From: CAILZL01 sp963791615
GTDB taxonomy: Bacteria > Pseudomonadota > Gammaproteobacteria > Steroidobacterales > Steroidobacteraceae
DNA length: 64,000 nucleotides
Assembly: GCA_963791615.1 (NCBI GenBank)
Contig: CAWBTE010000017.1
Location: 1 to 64,000, forward strand
Direction of reading: 5' to 3'
The notes beneath the pieces are model-generated. The model ran no database searches. It saw only the letters and a program-made list of their open reading frames with translations, and had not been told where the DNA came from. The position numbers and the translations under genes are program-made. Of the stretch, positions 16,397 through 25,151 are shown in pieces (within the stretch, counting starts at the first letter, position 1; the number at the start of each line of letters is the position of its first letter).

Positions 16397-16801
16397 TCGT
16401 CAAGTCCAGTCAGAGCGCCTGAAGCGCTGTAGTTGGCTGCGGTGCCGCGCCGTTGCGCCTCGCATGCAGGTTTTACTCAAGGAGATGACACATGACTTAC
16501 TGCAGTAATGGCCGGCGTGCGGATTGAATTCGAGGCTGTGGGTCGGGCTGCCAACCCAATTTTCCCGATGCCGGACGTTGGAGTGACGGCTTCTCGGCGA
16601 CTGAGCAGGTTGTCGGTGTAGTCCTCTGGCATGGAGTGGCCAGGTTCTGGTTTGGATATCTCATAGCGGCTAAAGTGCAGGGAAAGCAGGATCGCAAGGA
16701 AGGCAACGCCCTGCCCTGCGCCGTTAGCCACTTCGAGATGTAAATCCAGCCCCAGACTTTCGCAATTCCAGGATCAAGACCGCATCGCAAGTGAGTTACC
16801 C

Positions 16802-18124
16802 ATGAGCGAAACACACGCTGCCTCAGATCAATCCAGGAAAGCTACTGCCAGTGGCTGGATCGGCTCGGCGCTTGAGTACTATGACTTCTTCATCTATGCC
16901 ACCGCCGCGGCACTGGTTTTTCCGCAGATATTCTTTCCCAAGGGCAACCCACAGATTGCCATCATCGCATCGCTGGCAACGTATGGCGTCGGCTATGTCG
17001 CGCGCCCGATCGGCGCGTTCTTTCTGGGCCATTGGGGCGACACACGCGGCCGCAAGAACGTGCTGATCCTGTGCCTGTTCATCATGGGTTTCGCGACACT
17101 GGCGGTCGGCCTGCTGCCCACCTATGAGCAGGTCGGCATACTGGCGCCCATCCTGCTGGTCATCCTGCGCCTTGCCCAGGGTTTTGCGGTCGCAGGCGAA
17201 ATGTCGGGCGCGAGTTCAATGATCATGGAGCATGCACCACCCGGCCAGCGCGGCTATTACGCCAGCTTCACGCTACAGGGCGTTCAGGCGGGACAGATCC
17301 TTGCAGCAGCAATTTTTCTGCCCCTGTCGTACTTCCTGCCTGAGGAGGCGTTCATGACCTGGGGCTGGCGGATTCCCTTCCTGCTCAGTATTTTCGTGCT
17401 CGTCGCCGGCTATCTGATTCGTCGCAAGGTGGCTGAAACCCCTGTATTTCGCGAGGTCAGCAAGCAGGGCAAGGTCGCGCGAGCACCGGTCATCGAGGCC
17501 TTTCGCTACTGCTGGCGGGACATGCTGCGCCTGATGTGCATGTCGCTGATGGCGGTGATCCCGGTAGTGACCTCGATCTTCGGCGCTGTGTACGCGGTGC
17601 AGCCGGCCTATGGCAACAACTTCAGCAAGTCCGTTTATCTGTGGATTCCGGTGCTGGGCAACGTCGCTGCCGTGATGGTCATTCCCTTCATCGGTCGCCT
17701 GTCGGATCGTATCGGCCGCAGGCCCCCGATCATCCTCGGGGCACTGGCTTCAGGGTTGCTGTCCTACGGCTATCTGTATGCCATCAGCATCCAGAACGTG
17801 CCATTGACCATCTGCCTGTCGCTGCTGATGTGGGGCATCGTCTATCAGTTCTACAACGCGGTATTCCCGAGCTTCTATCCGGAGATGTTCCCGACCCGTG
17901 CCCGGGTCTCGGCCATGGCCATCGCGCAGAACAGCGGTGCATTCATAGTCGCCATGCTGCCGGCGCTGTTCACCCTCGTGGCGCCGCCCGGTACGCACAA
18001 CGTGCCATGGGTAGTCGGATCAATCGCCTTCGGCATCACGATCATTGCAGCCATCTCCGCCTGGAGTGCGCGCGAGACTTATCAGCTGCAGCTTCATGAG
18101 CTGGGTGCTCAGGAGCGCCGCTGA
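16802..18124 (+). CDS. MFS transporter, metabolite:H+ symporter (MHS) type
   Basis: A 440-residue inner-membrane protein with 12 predicted helices. 'GWIGSALEYYDFFIYATAAALVFPQIFFP' is the diagnostic MHS first helix, and 'GHWGDTRGRKNVL' is motif A of the cytoplasmic 2-3 loop. 'RLAQGFAVAGEMSGASSMIMEHAP', 'GRLSDRIGRRPPIILG' and 'FPTRARVSAMAIAQN' are further family marks. Relatives carry organic acids such as shikimate, citrate, alpha-ketoglutarate or proline/betaine with protons. It is transcribed away from the export operon, so it may import a product made by those enzymes. The specific substrate is unknown. Confidence 0.9.
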   Translation: MSETHAASDQSRKATASGWIGSALEYYDFFIYATAAALVFPQIFFPKGNPQIAIIASLATYGVGYVARPIGAFFLGHWGDTRGRKNVLILCLFIMGFATLAVGLLPTYEQVGILAPILLVILRLAQGFAVAGEMSGASSMIMEHAPPGQRGYYASFTLQGVQAGQILAAAIFLPLSYFLPEEAFMTWGWRIPFLLSIFVLVAGYLIRRKVAETPVFREVSKQGKVARAPVIEAFRYCWRDMLRLMCMSLMAVIPVVTSIFGAVYAVQPAYGNNFSKSVYLWIPVLGNVAAVMVIPFIGRLSDRIGRRPPIILGALASGLLSYGYLYAISIQNVPLTICLSLLMWGIVYQFYNAVFPSFYPEMFPTRARVSAMAIAQNSGAFIVAMLPALFTLVAPPGTHNVPWVVGSIAFGITIIAAISAWSARETYQLQLHELGAQERR

Positions 18125-18339
18125 GGTTCCCGCCCATTGCAGTTGTCTTCGCAGTCATTGTCTGTTGTCGGCCCGGAGCGGCCAGTCGAGTCTCAATCCA
18201 ATTTTCTCGATTGCAGTCTTACGAGTGTATTCTTTTCGTGCAGATTCCAGACATTCCGCTAACATGAGAACGTGAGAACCGCGCCGATGTGTCGATCCGT
18301 CGGTATTTTAAGAGGTAGGGAAGTTGAGGTGCGCAGGTG

Positions 18340-18556
18340 AATACCTGCGGATCGGCGGCCCGGGTCCGATCCCGCGTATCGCCAAGGGTTCCAGGCTCGC
18401 TGGAAGAAGGGATACGACCAAGGTGCCACCTTCGCGCCACCCCCAAAGCTGGAACCGAAATTGCTGCGGCAAATGATTCAACTCTGCCACCCGGACAAGC
18501 ACGGTGATTCATCTGCCGCGACGGAAGTGACAACATGGCTTCTTTCGCAGCGGTGA
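18340..18556 (+). pseudogene. J-domain-like small protein, 5' end lost or frameshifted
   Basis: The frame reads SDPAYRQGFQARWKKGYDQG, then LEPKLLRQMIQLCHPDKHGD and ends TEVTTWLLSQR. 'LL.QMI.LCHPDKHG' is the helix II/III turn of DnaJ J-domains with the HPD signature that stimulates Hsp70. No ATG is in frame; an in-frame TGA at about 18339 precedes the visible part, so a frameshift or a start in another frame is likely. It ends 6 bp before the ATG of the next decayed gene, so they were probably an operon. The 215 bp between the MHS gene and this frame hold nothing recognisable. Confidence 0.5.
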
Positions 18557-18561
18557 GCGCC

Positions 18562-19081
18562 ATGGACTTGAAAGACGTGTTGTTGGAAGAACTGGATAAC
18601 TGGTCGTTTCCGGTGACTGACTGGGAGCTGGCGACCGTGAAGGAGATCGTGCGTCTGCGGGCTGTCTCAGTGAAGCGCATAGATGCAGCAGAATTGGAAT
18701 GGATGCGCATGAAGCCGCGCGAGTGCCATGCGAACGCACGATTCTATGAAGAGAACGATCCCCAGCGTAAGTCGAAGCAGGTCATAGGCTGGTGGCCGCA
18801 GAACGGGAACTATGTGCTGCACTCCGTCGTGCGTTCCGGTGGTCAGTACCACTGCGTGACCCGGTTGACGCGAAGATGGTTCAGAGTCGCAATTCAGGTT
18901 TCTTGTTGATCCGAAGATCGAGGTACGAGCGGATGGCAATGTTCGTAGCTGCTCAGAGACGAAGTGAAAGATCGGCCCCGGCGTCCGGCACGATCCTGCT
19001 CAAACACTTGCCAACATTGAACTGGCCCGCCAACGACTGCTATCGGGGATGGACCCCTACGAAGCGATGCAGCTTCCGTAA
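18562..19081 (+). pseudogene. Decayed gene for an uncharacterised protein
   Basis: Starting at ATG 18562 (MDLKDVLLEELDNWSFPVTD), the product reads through 'RFYEENDPQRKSKQVIGWWPQNGNYVLHSVVRSGGQYHCVT'. It then needs one inserted base near 18860 and another near 18890 to continue as RFLVDPKIEVRADGNVRSCS. After an in-frame TGA at about 18970 the frame resumes as KIGPGVRHDPAQTLANIELA and ends LLSGMDPYEAMQLP. The composition after correction is coherent across about 170 residues, so a real ancestral gene existed. I do not recognise the family. Its neighbours are a J-domain-like gene and a TIR-like gene, both also broken. Confidence 0.6.
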
Positions 19082-19130
19082 TCTGCACTCAAGAACACCG
19101 CCCGCACTGCCCGCGAAGTAGAATGCAGAG

Positions 19131-20299
19131 ATGCCTCAAGCCTTCATCATAATGCCCATCGGGAACGCGGAATTGGCAAGGTGGCTGCGTCCGCCATCGT
19201 TCCGGCACTCGTGGCGTGCGGACTCGATCCCAAGCGAGTGGACAAGCACAATGCTGGCGGCCTCCTGAAGGCTGAGATTATCGGCTTCATCGAAGACGCT
19301 GAAATCATCATTGCGGACCTGACCCTAGAGCGCCCGAACTGCTACTTGGAAATCGGCTATGCCATGGGCGTGGACAAGTTCAAGAACCTCATACTCACGG
19401 TTCGAGGATCACTTTCAGGACAGTCCTAATCACAAGAAAGACGGTCCCAAGATTCACTTCGACCTTGCTGGCTACGACATCCTGCGCTGGTATCCAGAGG
19501 ACATTGATGGCTTTCGAGTAGAGCTGGAAAAGCGCGTTAGACGGCGCCTTGCCATCATCGCGGCTCCGACCGCATCCACTGTAGATTCTCCGGTTCGGGA
19601 CGAGTGGCTTGCGGAGCAGATCGCGACAGCCGATGCCGGTTTGAAAGCAACGTCACGCACTGCATTCATGGAACTGCATTTCTCACTGACCGGAGTGGAC
19701 CGGTTCGCCCTACCCGAGCTACGCGAAGCTGCTGAGCACGCACCCATCCACACATTCGGCTGCCCATTCCGTGTTCTCACAAGGACGGAATTCGCCCCCA
19801 TCCGCGCGCTGATGGCATAGCAGCAGAGATCCCCCCAAAGGACGGGACGCATACGACTATTGGGCGCTCCGTAGAAACGGAGACTTCTACTGGCGCGGCA
19901 CGCTGTTGAGGACGACACGGAGGACGGGCGCAATAATGCTATCTTCTTCGACACAAGAGTTGTTCGCGTTACGGAGGCACTTCTCTACTGCGGGCGCTTG
20001 TACTCCGCACTCGGCCTAGACAGGCAGCGTCCGTCATAATTACCATTCGCCACGTAGGGCTTAAAGGGCGGCGTCTATCAAGTGCCAACCCCGCGAGAAT
20101 TCTTCATGATGAACGCGATCCGTCGCATGAGAACGAGTCGGTTGTTCATCTGACTGTGAGGCTAGAGCAGATCGAGAGTGAATTGGTAGCACTGGTCAAA
20201 GAAGTTCTTGCGCCGCTATTCGCTCTGTTCGATTTCTTCGAGCTGAACAACCGAGTGTACGAAGACCTTCATGGCCGACTTGTCGCCGGACGAGTGTAA
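19131..20299 (+). pseudogene. Decayed TIR/nucleoside-deoxyribosyltransferase-like protein
   Basis: From ATG 19131 the frame begins MPQAFIIMPIGNAEL and is then broken by about five single-base indels, near 19176, 19405, 19775, 19905 and 20030. Rejoined, it gives about 390 residues. The N-terminal 150 contain 'AFIIMPIG', 'VPALVACGLDPKRVDKHNAGGLLKAEIIGFIEDAEIIIADLTLERPNCYLEIGYAMGVDK'. That is the pattern of the TIR/SLOG/deoxyribosyltransferase-like fold ('I..ADLT..N.N.Y.E.GYA.....K') found in many nucleotide-sensing or NAD-cleaving defence proteins. A middle beta-rich part (YDYWALRRNGDFYWRGTL, then RVVRVTEALLYCGRLYSALG) and a helical tail ending LVAGRV follow. It is inactive as sequenced. Confidence 0.6.
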
Positions 20300-20565
20300 G
20301 CACCTCGAGTCGCAACGTATAACGGGCGAGCAACTGGCGCTAGCGCGCGTTGCAGCGGTTACTAGGTTTCCCCTCCCGGGAACAACACCCCTAGCCCCGC
20401 CCCAGCCACAGCGGCGCGTGCGGGAGCCGCTAGGCGCACGAATACCGCAACCTGTGCCCAGGTCCCGGCCTCCATACCTCTATGGCTGGCACCTAGCCCC
20501 CTGCACTAGAACTAGCGATACGCTGAACTAACCCAACTTGCGCAGAATCGAGGTAGCCGAGCGCG
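20300..20565. other. Gene-free stretch with dense CTAG tetramers
   Basis: No reading frame here has gene-like features. Between about 20340 and 20520 the tetramer CTAG occurs seven times, although it is rare in most proteobacterial genomes. The stretch follows the decayed TIR-like gene and precedes a repeat pair. Confidence 0.6.
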
Positions 20566-20640
20566 GTAGATTGGGCTGAGTCTTCGAAGCCCAACATCAC
20601 AACAACGGTTGGGAATGTTGGGCTTTGCAGCCCAACCTAC
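20566..20640. repeat. Interspersed palindromic pair, 'GTAGGTTGGGCT' family
   Basis: TTGGGCTGAGTCTTCGAAGC and TGTTGGGCTTTGCAGCCCAA are opposed hairpin arms, the right one ending in CCTAC so that outer ends match GTAG(G/A)TTGGGCT. It separates the decayed defence-type genes from the MFS transporter gene. It is a different family from the GTAGGGG, TCATTTCGA and ATGCCCGC elements in the same window. Confidence 0.75.
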
Positions 20641-20714
20641 GTATGACTGCTTTGGCGATATTGAATGGTAGGTTTGGAGCAATAGTGAGGGCCGCTCCGG
20701 GTCGATAGCCGCCA

Positions 20715-22100
20715 TTAACTCAGCCGTCGATCAAGCTCTTCCAGAGTCTGCCCCCTGGTCTCACGTGCAATGAAGATGTACGACAGACCCGCAATCAGGA
20801 ACACGGATCCGAGAAAGATGAAGGCAGGAATGATCGCGCTGACGGTGGCCGCCGGTTTGATCATGTTGGACGAGCCGATCAACAGTGCCAGACCGAGCGG
20901 ACCCGCAATCTTGCCGACGCTGCCTGCTGCGTAGCACGCACCCGATCCCCGTCCCCGCAGGCGTGAGGGCCAGATCTCGGAGGTGTACATGCCCATGATG
21001 GCAAAGCCGCTGTCGGCCAGCACGAAGGCCAGTCCGAACGGCAACCAGAACAGGTCGCGGCTGAGAATATCGCCATGGCCGACCAGACCGGCGATCACCA
21101 GAAACAACGCAGCGCCGCAGGCTGCAACTGCACCGCAACGCCTGCGACCAAAGCGATCCGACAGCCAGCCCATGGTTAAACGCGATAACAGACCAGTGAG
21201 GCTCAGGCCAATCATGATCTTGGCGGCTTGTGCGCCATTGATCTCAAGGATCTGTGCCAGCAGCGTGGGCGCCCACAGCGTAATGCCGTAATAGCCCGTA
21301 ACAACGCCGAAGTTGATCAGCATGCCGACGATCAGGCTGCGCTTGCGGGTGAGTATCTCGCCCCAGCTGGGCGGCTGTTCCACCTTGCTGTACGACTGCA
21401 CAATCTTTTCCATGTCCGGGTTGTTCGGACCCAGTGCCCATGAGAGCGACTGCCTGCCGAGTTCGGTCTTGCCGTGCGCCAGCGCCCAGCGCGGCGACTC
21501 AGGCATCATGTAGTAAACCGCGATACCGACCAGAATCGGCACCGCGCCAATCGCAAACATGCCGCGCCAGCCAAACACCGGCATGAGGAAGGACGCACAG
21601 AGTGCGCCCACCAGCAACCCGCCGGCTGCGGCGGTTGAGACAAAGCTGCTGGCAAAGCCGCGATTGGCTGCCGGTGCAAATTCCTGCACCAGCACGATGA
21701 AGATGAAAAACCCCGCTGCGCCGAAACCGATGATGGTGCGCATCACCGCCAGGAAGATCCAGTCTCCTGTAGGCGTGAAGGCCAGTATCAGGCTTGCTCC
21801 CGAGCAGGTGATGATGGTGCCGATGAAGGCTTTCTTGCGCCCGATGTGGTCAGCCAGATATCCCCAGAAGAAGGAACCGATGACAGCGCCAATACCCGAG
21901 GCATAAAGAATCGCAGCCGATTGTCCATAGCTGAGCTGCCAGGGGCCGGTGATGACCGCCAGCACGAAGGCAATCACATAAATGTCCATCGTTTCGAGCA
22001 TTCCTGCCAGCGAGCAGAAGGTGACGATCTTCCACTGGTTGCCCGTCAGCTGCGGCCGTACTGCGGCCTGCGCTACTACCTGTTGTTCGACCACTGACAT
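20715..22100 (-). CDS. MFS transporter, aromatic-acid:H+ symporter type
   Basis: A 461-residue inner-membrane protein with 12 helices. The AAHS/sugar-porter marks are 'METMDIYVIAFVLAVIT' with the acidic residue in helix 1, 'FFWGYLADHIGRKKAFIGTI' (motif A), 'VLVQEFAPAANRGFASSF' and 'GWLSDRFGRRRCGAVAACG'. 'MYTSEIWPSRLRGRGSG' in the second half is typical of organic-acid carriers. Relatives import benzoate, 4-hydroxybenzoate or protocatechuate. It lies downstream of two amidohydrolase genes on the same strand, so it probably imports the substrate of this catabolic island. The ATG at 22100 follows a GGGGATG ribosome site. Confidence 0.85.
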   Translation of the reverse strand: MSVVEQQVVAQAAVRPQLTGNQWKIVTFCSLAGMLETMDIYVIAFVLAVITGPWQLSYGQSAAILYASGIGAVIGSFFWGYLADHIGRKKAFIGTIITCSGASLILAFTPTGDWIFLAVMRTIIGFGAAGFFIFIVLVQEFAPAANRGFASSFVSTAAAGGLLVGALCASFLMPVFGWRGMFAIGAVPILVGIAVYYMMPESPRWALAHGKTELGRQSLSWALGPNNPDMEKIVQSYSKVEQPPSWGEILTRKRSLIVGMLINFGVVTGYYGITLWAPTLLAQILEINGAQAAKIMIGLSLTGLLSRLTMGWLSDRFGRRRCGAVAACGAALFLVIAGLVGHGDILSRDLFWLPFGLAFVLADSGFAIMGMYTSEIWPSRLRGRGSGACYAAGSVGKIAGPLGLALLIGSSNMIKPAATVSAIIPAFIFLGSVFLIAGLSYIFIARETRGQTLEELDRRLS

Positions 22101-22133
22101 GGTTGTGTCATCCCCGAGTTGTCGTTGTGTAGT

Positions 22134-22970
22134 TTACTTTTGCTGAACTGCGGCAGCATTCCAGCCCAGCCATTGGCAGACAGACTCACCCATGATCAGG
22201 CGCTTGTCCTGCTCCGAAAGCCAGGGAATCCCTTCAGTGAACAGGGTGACCACTTCGCGATACGGACAGGTCATGCGCGACAGATCCGACGCCCAGAATA
22301 TTCGCTGCGGCCCGAAAGCATCATAGACCTGGCGCAGGTAGCTGTGCAGCGAAGGGTAAGGGTAAGCATCAACTGTCGAGTACGACGGCAAGCCGCCGGC
22401 CTTCACTGCAACATTGGGCAATCGGGCCAACGCCAGTAACTGCGGCAGGTGTTCGAAAGCCGCGCTGTCCTTCGCGCCGCGCGGAATGCCCAGGTGATCG
22501 ATACACAGACGCAGGCCGGGATATCGCTGCGCAATCTCGCCCACGAGTGAAACCGCACCGGGAACCAGCAGCATGACCGGCACGTCGGCGCGTTCAGCAG
22601 CCTTCCAGATCCAGTCCACGCTGCCATTGGTGAGATAAGCCTGTTTTTCCGGCGTATTGAAGATCAATCGCAACCCGACCATGCCGGGTTGCTGGCACCA
22701 GCTTTCGATGCGCGCCGGATCAGGAGCGCCCTTCCAGTCAATATCACCGGTTACTGCAAAGCGTTGCGGGAAAACACGCGCCGCTGCAAGCGAAGGTTCA
22801 TTGCCGTTAGGGTCCCACGTCGGCGGTGCGAAAACGGCGCAGTCCACGCCGGCTGCCTGCATTTCTGCGTCCAGATCAGCCACGGTGAATGGGTCCGGTC
22901 GTCCGCACGAATGATGTGCCGAGGCCTTGCCGGCGATCCAGATATGTACTTGGGCATCGACGATCAGCAA
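22134..22970 (-). CDS. Amidohydrolase-2 family (LigI-like lactonase) protein 1
   Basis: A 278-residue TIM-barrel hydrolase starting at a TTG (22970) with a GGGGA ribosome site 7 bp upstream. Metal and substrate motifs are 'VDAQVHIW' (HxW in place of HxH), 'GLRLIFNTPE', 'RLCIDHLGIP' and 'IFWASDLSRM', where His and Asp are conserved. The family includes 2-pyrone-4,6-dicarboxylate hydrolase LigI of the protocatechuate 4,5-cleavage pathway and various lactonases; LigI itself needs no metal. It is probably cytoplasmic. Next to an aromatic acid transporter and a second amidohydrolase, opening of a lactone or hydrolysis of a ring-fission product is the natural guess. Confidence 0.8.
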   Translation of the reverse strand: MLIVDAQVHIWIAGKASAHHSCGRPDPFTVADLDAEMQAAGVDCAVFAPPTWDPNGNEPSLAAARVFPQRFAVTGDIDWKGAPDPARIESWCQQPGMVGLRLIFNTPEKQAYLTNGSVDWIWKAAERADVPVMLLVPGAVSLVGEIAQRYPGLRLCIDHLGIPRGAKDSAAFEHLPQLLALARLPNVAVKAGGLPSYSTVDAYPYPSLHSYLRQVYDAFGPQRIFWASDLSRMTCPYREVVTLFTEGIPWLSEQDKRLIMGESVCQWLGWNAAAVQQK

Positions 22971-23028
22971 GCTTGATTCCCCGGTGAACGTTCAAAGTGT
23001 TCTGACATCGGCAACGGAAGTTGAGTGT

Positions 23029-23099
23029 CGTCATGCCCGCGTAGGCGGGAATCCAGTTGAACTAATTTCCTACTGGACACCCGCCTTCGCGGGTATGAC
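23029..23099. repeat. Interspersed palindromic pair, 'GTCATGCCCGC' family
   Basis: GTCATGCCCGCGTAGGCGGG and CACCCGCCTTCGCGGGTATG are opposed arms whose outer ends read GTCATxCCCGC, with inner ends ATCCAG and CTGGA. It lies between two co-directional amidohydrolase genes, so it will be in their mRNA and may separate their expression. Confidence 0.8.
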
Positions 23100-23115
23100 G
23101 TTAATAACACTGGCC

Positions 23116-23973
23116 CTAGCCATCAGCCAGCGACGGATACAACGCCATCGCCGTGCCGCAGAAGATATTGTGCTGGTCAGCGGCCGACAGAGACGACAGC
23201 ACAGCCTTGGCCTCCTGTACCTGCTGCGCCAAGGTGCCCTCTTCGTTCGGAAAGTTTGAACCCCAGCCAATACGTGATGAGCCGAAGGCTTGCACCAGCT
23301 GGCCGAAGAAGGTCTCGGGTGTGGACAGGCCATCGCGCGCGCGGCGCACGTTGTTGGTGGTCAGCTTGAGATACACCTGCGGGTATTGCGCGAGACTGAA
23401 CAGGCCTGCTGATTCCCGATACGGCGGACCATCTTCAATCGGCGAGAGCAGCAGGTGATCAATCACGATGCGTACTTTGGGAAAGCGCTTCATCACATCG
23501 AACAGATGTGGCAACGCCGGCTGTCGCATGGAAATAGCCACCGGAAGATCGAGCTCCTGGCTGCACTCCCAGGCCGGATAGGTTGCCGGATCGGCGATCC
23601 AGCCTTGATCCGCCTTCACTGTGCTGCCGGCCGCGAACAGGCGCAGGCCGGACAGGCCACGATTCACCCATGTGCGAATCTGCGCCGGTGCATCGGCAAG
23701 GCGTACATCCACCGAGAACACGCCGGTGAAGCGATCATGGTGATCCGCAATGGCATCGGCGAGATAGGAATTGTTGTATCCGTAAGTCGTCGAGGAGTGC
23801 ACGATGGCGGCCTTGTCGACGCCTGCGGCATCCATACTCGCCACCAGTCCGGGGAAATCTACGGGCCGGGTTTCCGACCACGCCGAACGTTTGCCACCCA
23901 GCGGAGTGATCGGATAACGCGTCGTGTCGGACGAAATGATGTGTGGATGAATGTCGATAATTCTGGTTTTCAT
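23116..23973 (-). CDS. Amidohydrolase-2 family protein 2
   Basis: A 285-residue protein from ATG 23973 (GGGGAG ribosome site). 'MKTRIIDIHPHIIS' gives the HxH metal motif of the barrel's first strand. 'LVASMDAAGVDKAAIVHSSTTYGYNN', 'GLSGLRLFA', 'VRIVIDHLLL' and 'RIGWGSNFP' follow, matching ACMSD/LigI-type decarboxylases and lactonases. It is a distant paralogue of the gene at 22134. It is first in the minus-strand unit and divergent from the VOC dioxygenase gene at 24161, with a palindromic candidate operator between them (24100-24117). Confidence 0.8.
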   Translation of the reverse strand: MKTRIIDIHPHIISSDTTRYPITPLGGKRSAWSETRPVDFPGLVASMDAAGVDKAAIVHSSTTYGYNNSYLADAIADHHDRFTGVFSVDVRLADAPAQIRTWVNRGLSGLRLFAAGSTVKADQGWIADPATYPAWECSQELDLPVAISMRQPALPHLFDVMKRFPKVRIVIDHLLLSPIEDGPPYRESAGLFSLAQYPQVYLKLTTNNVRRARDGLSTPETFFGQLVQAFGSSRIGWGSNFPNEEGTLAQQVQEAKAVLSSLSAADQHNIFCGTAMALYPSLADG

Positions 23974-24099
23974 GATCTCCCCGCCGCATCGGTACGAATG
24001 CGAATGTACGCAGTCGCCTCAGGAGGCGCTATCAGAAGGCGTGCCGGCGTCATAGATTTTGTTCCGCATCGGTCAAGGGGATGAGCTTCCCGAAGTCAA

Positions 24100-24117
24100 C
24101 AACAGGCATGCTTGTTG
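24100..24117. promoter_or_regulatory. Imperfect 18-bp palindrome, candidate operator
   Basis: CAACAGGCATGCTTGTTG matches its reverse complement at 16 of 18 positions. It sits 44 bp before the ATG of the VOC dioxygenase gene and 127 bp before the divergent amidohydrolase start. This is a sensible place for a regulator that controls both arms of the catabolic island. No regulator gene is adjacent. Confidence 0.45.
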
Positions 24118-24160
24118 GTATGAAATTATTTGAATTGTTTGAATTGGGAGTTCAGTGGTA

Positions 24161-25151
24161 ATGGCGAGTGAAGAGCGTGAAATCACCAAGGGCATCAAAA
24201 TTCTGGACATCGCCTATCCGCGGCTGCGCGCCCCGGATCTGGATGTGGTCGAGGAATTTTTCATCGAGTTCGGCATGGTCAGGGCGGCGCGCACCGAGAC
24301 GGCGCTGTACATGCGCGGCACCGGACCGGCGCATCACCTGCACATCACCGAAAAGGGCGAGCCCGGTTTTGTCAGCATGGCCTACTACGCGCGTAGTGCG
24401 GCCGATCTGGAAACCATTGCCCGGCATCCCGATGCCATTTCCGGCGTGCTGGACATCGACGAGCCGGGTGGCGGCAAGCGAGTACTGCTGAAGGAGCCCA
24501 ACAACGGCTTTGTCGTCGAGATCGTGTTTGGCATCGCGACCGTGCCCGAACTGCCCATTGTCGTACCGCACACCCCGTTACAACGAAGAAGTGATGAAGA
24601 CCATCGGCAATCTGAAACGATTGCAGTTGGGGCCGGCACACATCCGGCGTATTTCGCATGGCGTACTCGCGACGCCCGTTCTGCGTCCGACCATGAACTG
24701 GTTCCGGGATACGCTCGGGCTGTTGTGCACCGATGAGTTCTACGTCGACAGCCCGGACAACACGGTGGGCACCTTCTATCGTCTGGATCGTGGCGATGAG
24801 CCTGTCGATCACCATGTGATCAACTGCTACTACAACAAGACGGCTGGTTTCCAGCATGCCTCGTTTGTTGTGGAGAATGTCGAGGACCTCATGATTGGTC
24901 ACACGCACCTCATGAGTCTCAACCGCTACACCCACATGCGTGGCGTGGGTTATCACCCGCCCGGCGGACAGATTTTCGACTACTGGCTGAATCCGGCCGG
25001 GCAGATGCACGAGCTGTATGTGCCCACCCAGCGATTCACCGCCAGCGATCCGTCCAACTTCATGCCCTTCCCCGGCAAGACCGCGATCAATCGCACCAAT
25101 GCCTTCGCCGACAACATCACGGAGCCGGTTGACGTTGACTACCACGACTGA
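24161..25151 (+). pseudogene. VOC-family extradiol-type dioxygenase 2, single frameshift
   Basis: The first frame (from ATG 24161, MASEEREITKGIKILDIAYP) covers the N-terminal module. The second (ending 25151) covers the catalytic module: HIRRISHGVLATPVLRPTMN, 'GFQHASFVVENVEDLMIGH' and 'FDYWLNPAGQMHELY', which supply the His, His and Glu ligands. Deleting one C from the CCCC run at 24573-24576 joins them as 'VVPHTRYNEEVMKTIGNLKR'. The repaired protein of about 329 residues parallels the intact enzyme at 1161-2099. The homopolymer position makes a sequencing error plausible. It is first in a plus-strand unit with the LeuC/LeuD-like and racemase genes. Confidence 0.8.

Noticed and set aside
24565..24580. 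Programmed ribosomal frameshift in VOC dioxygenase 2
   Set aside because: A CCCC run without a slippery heptamer, stop context or stimulatory structure, and homologues are single-frame enzymes; a plain indel is simpler.
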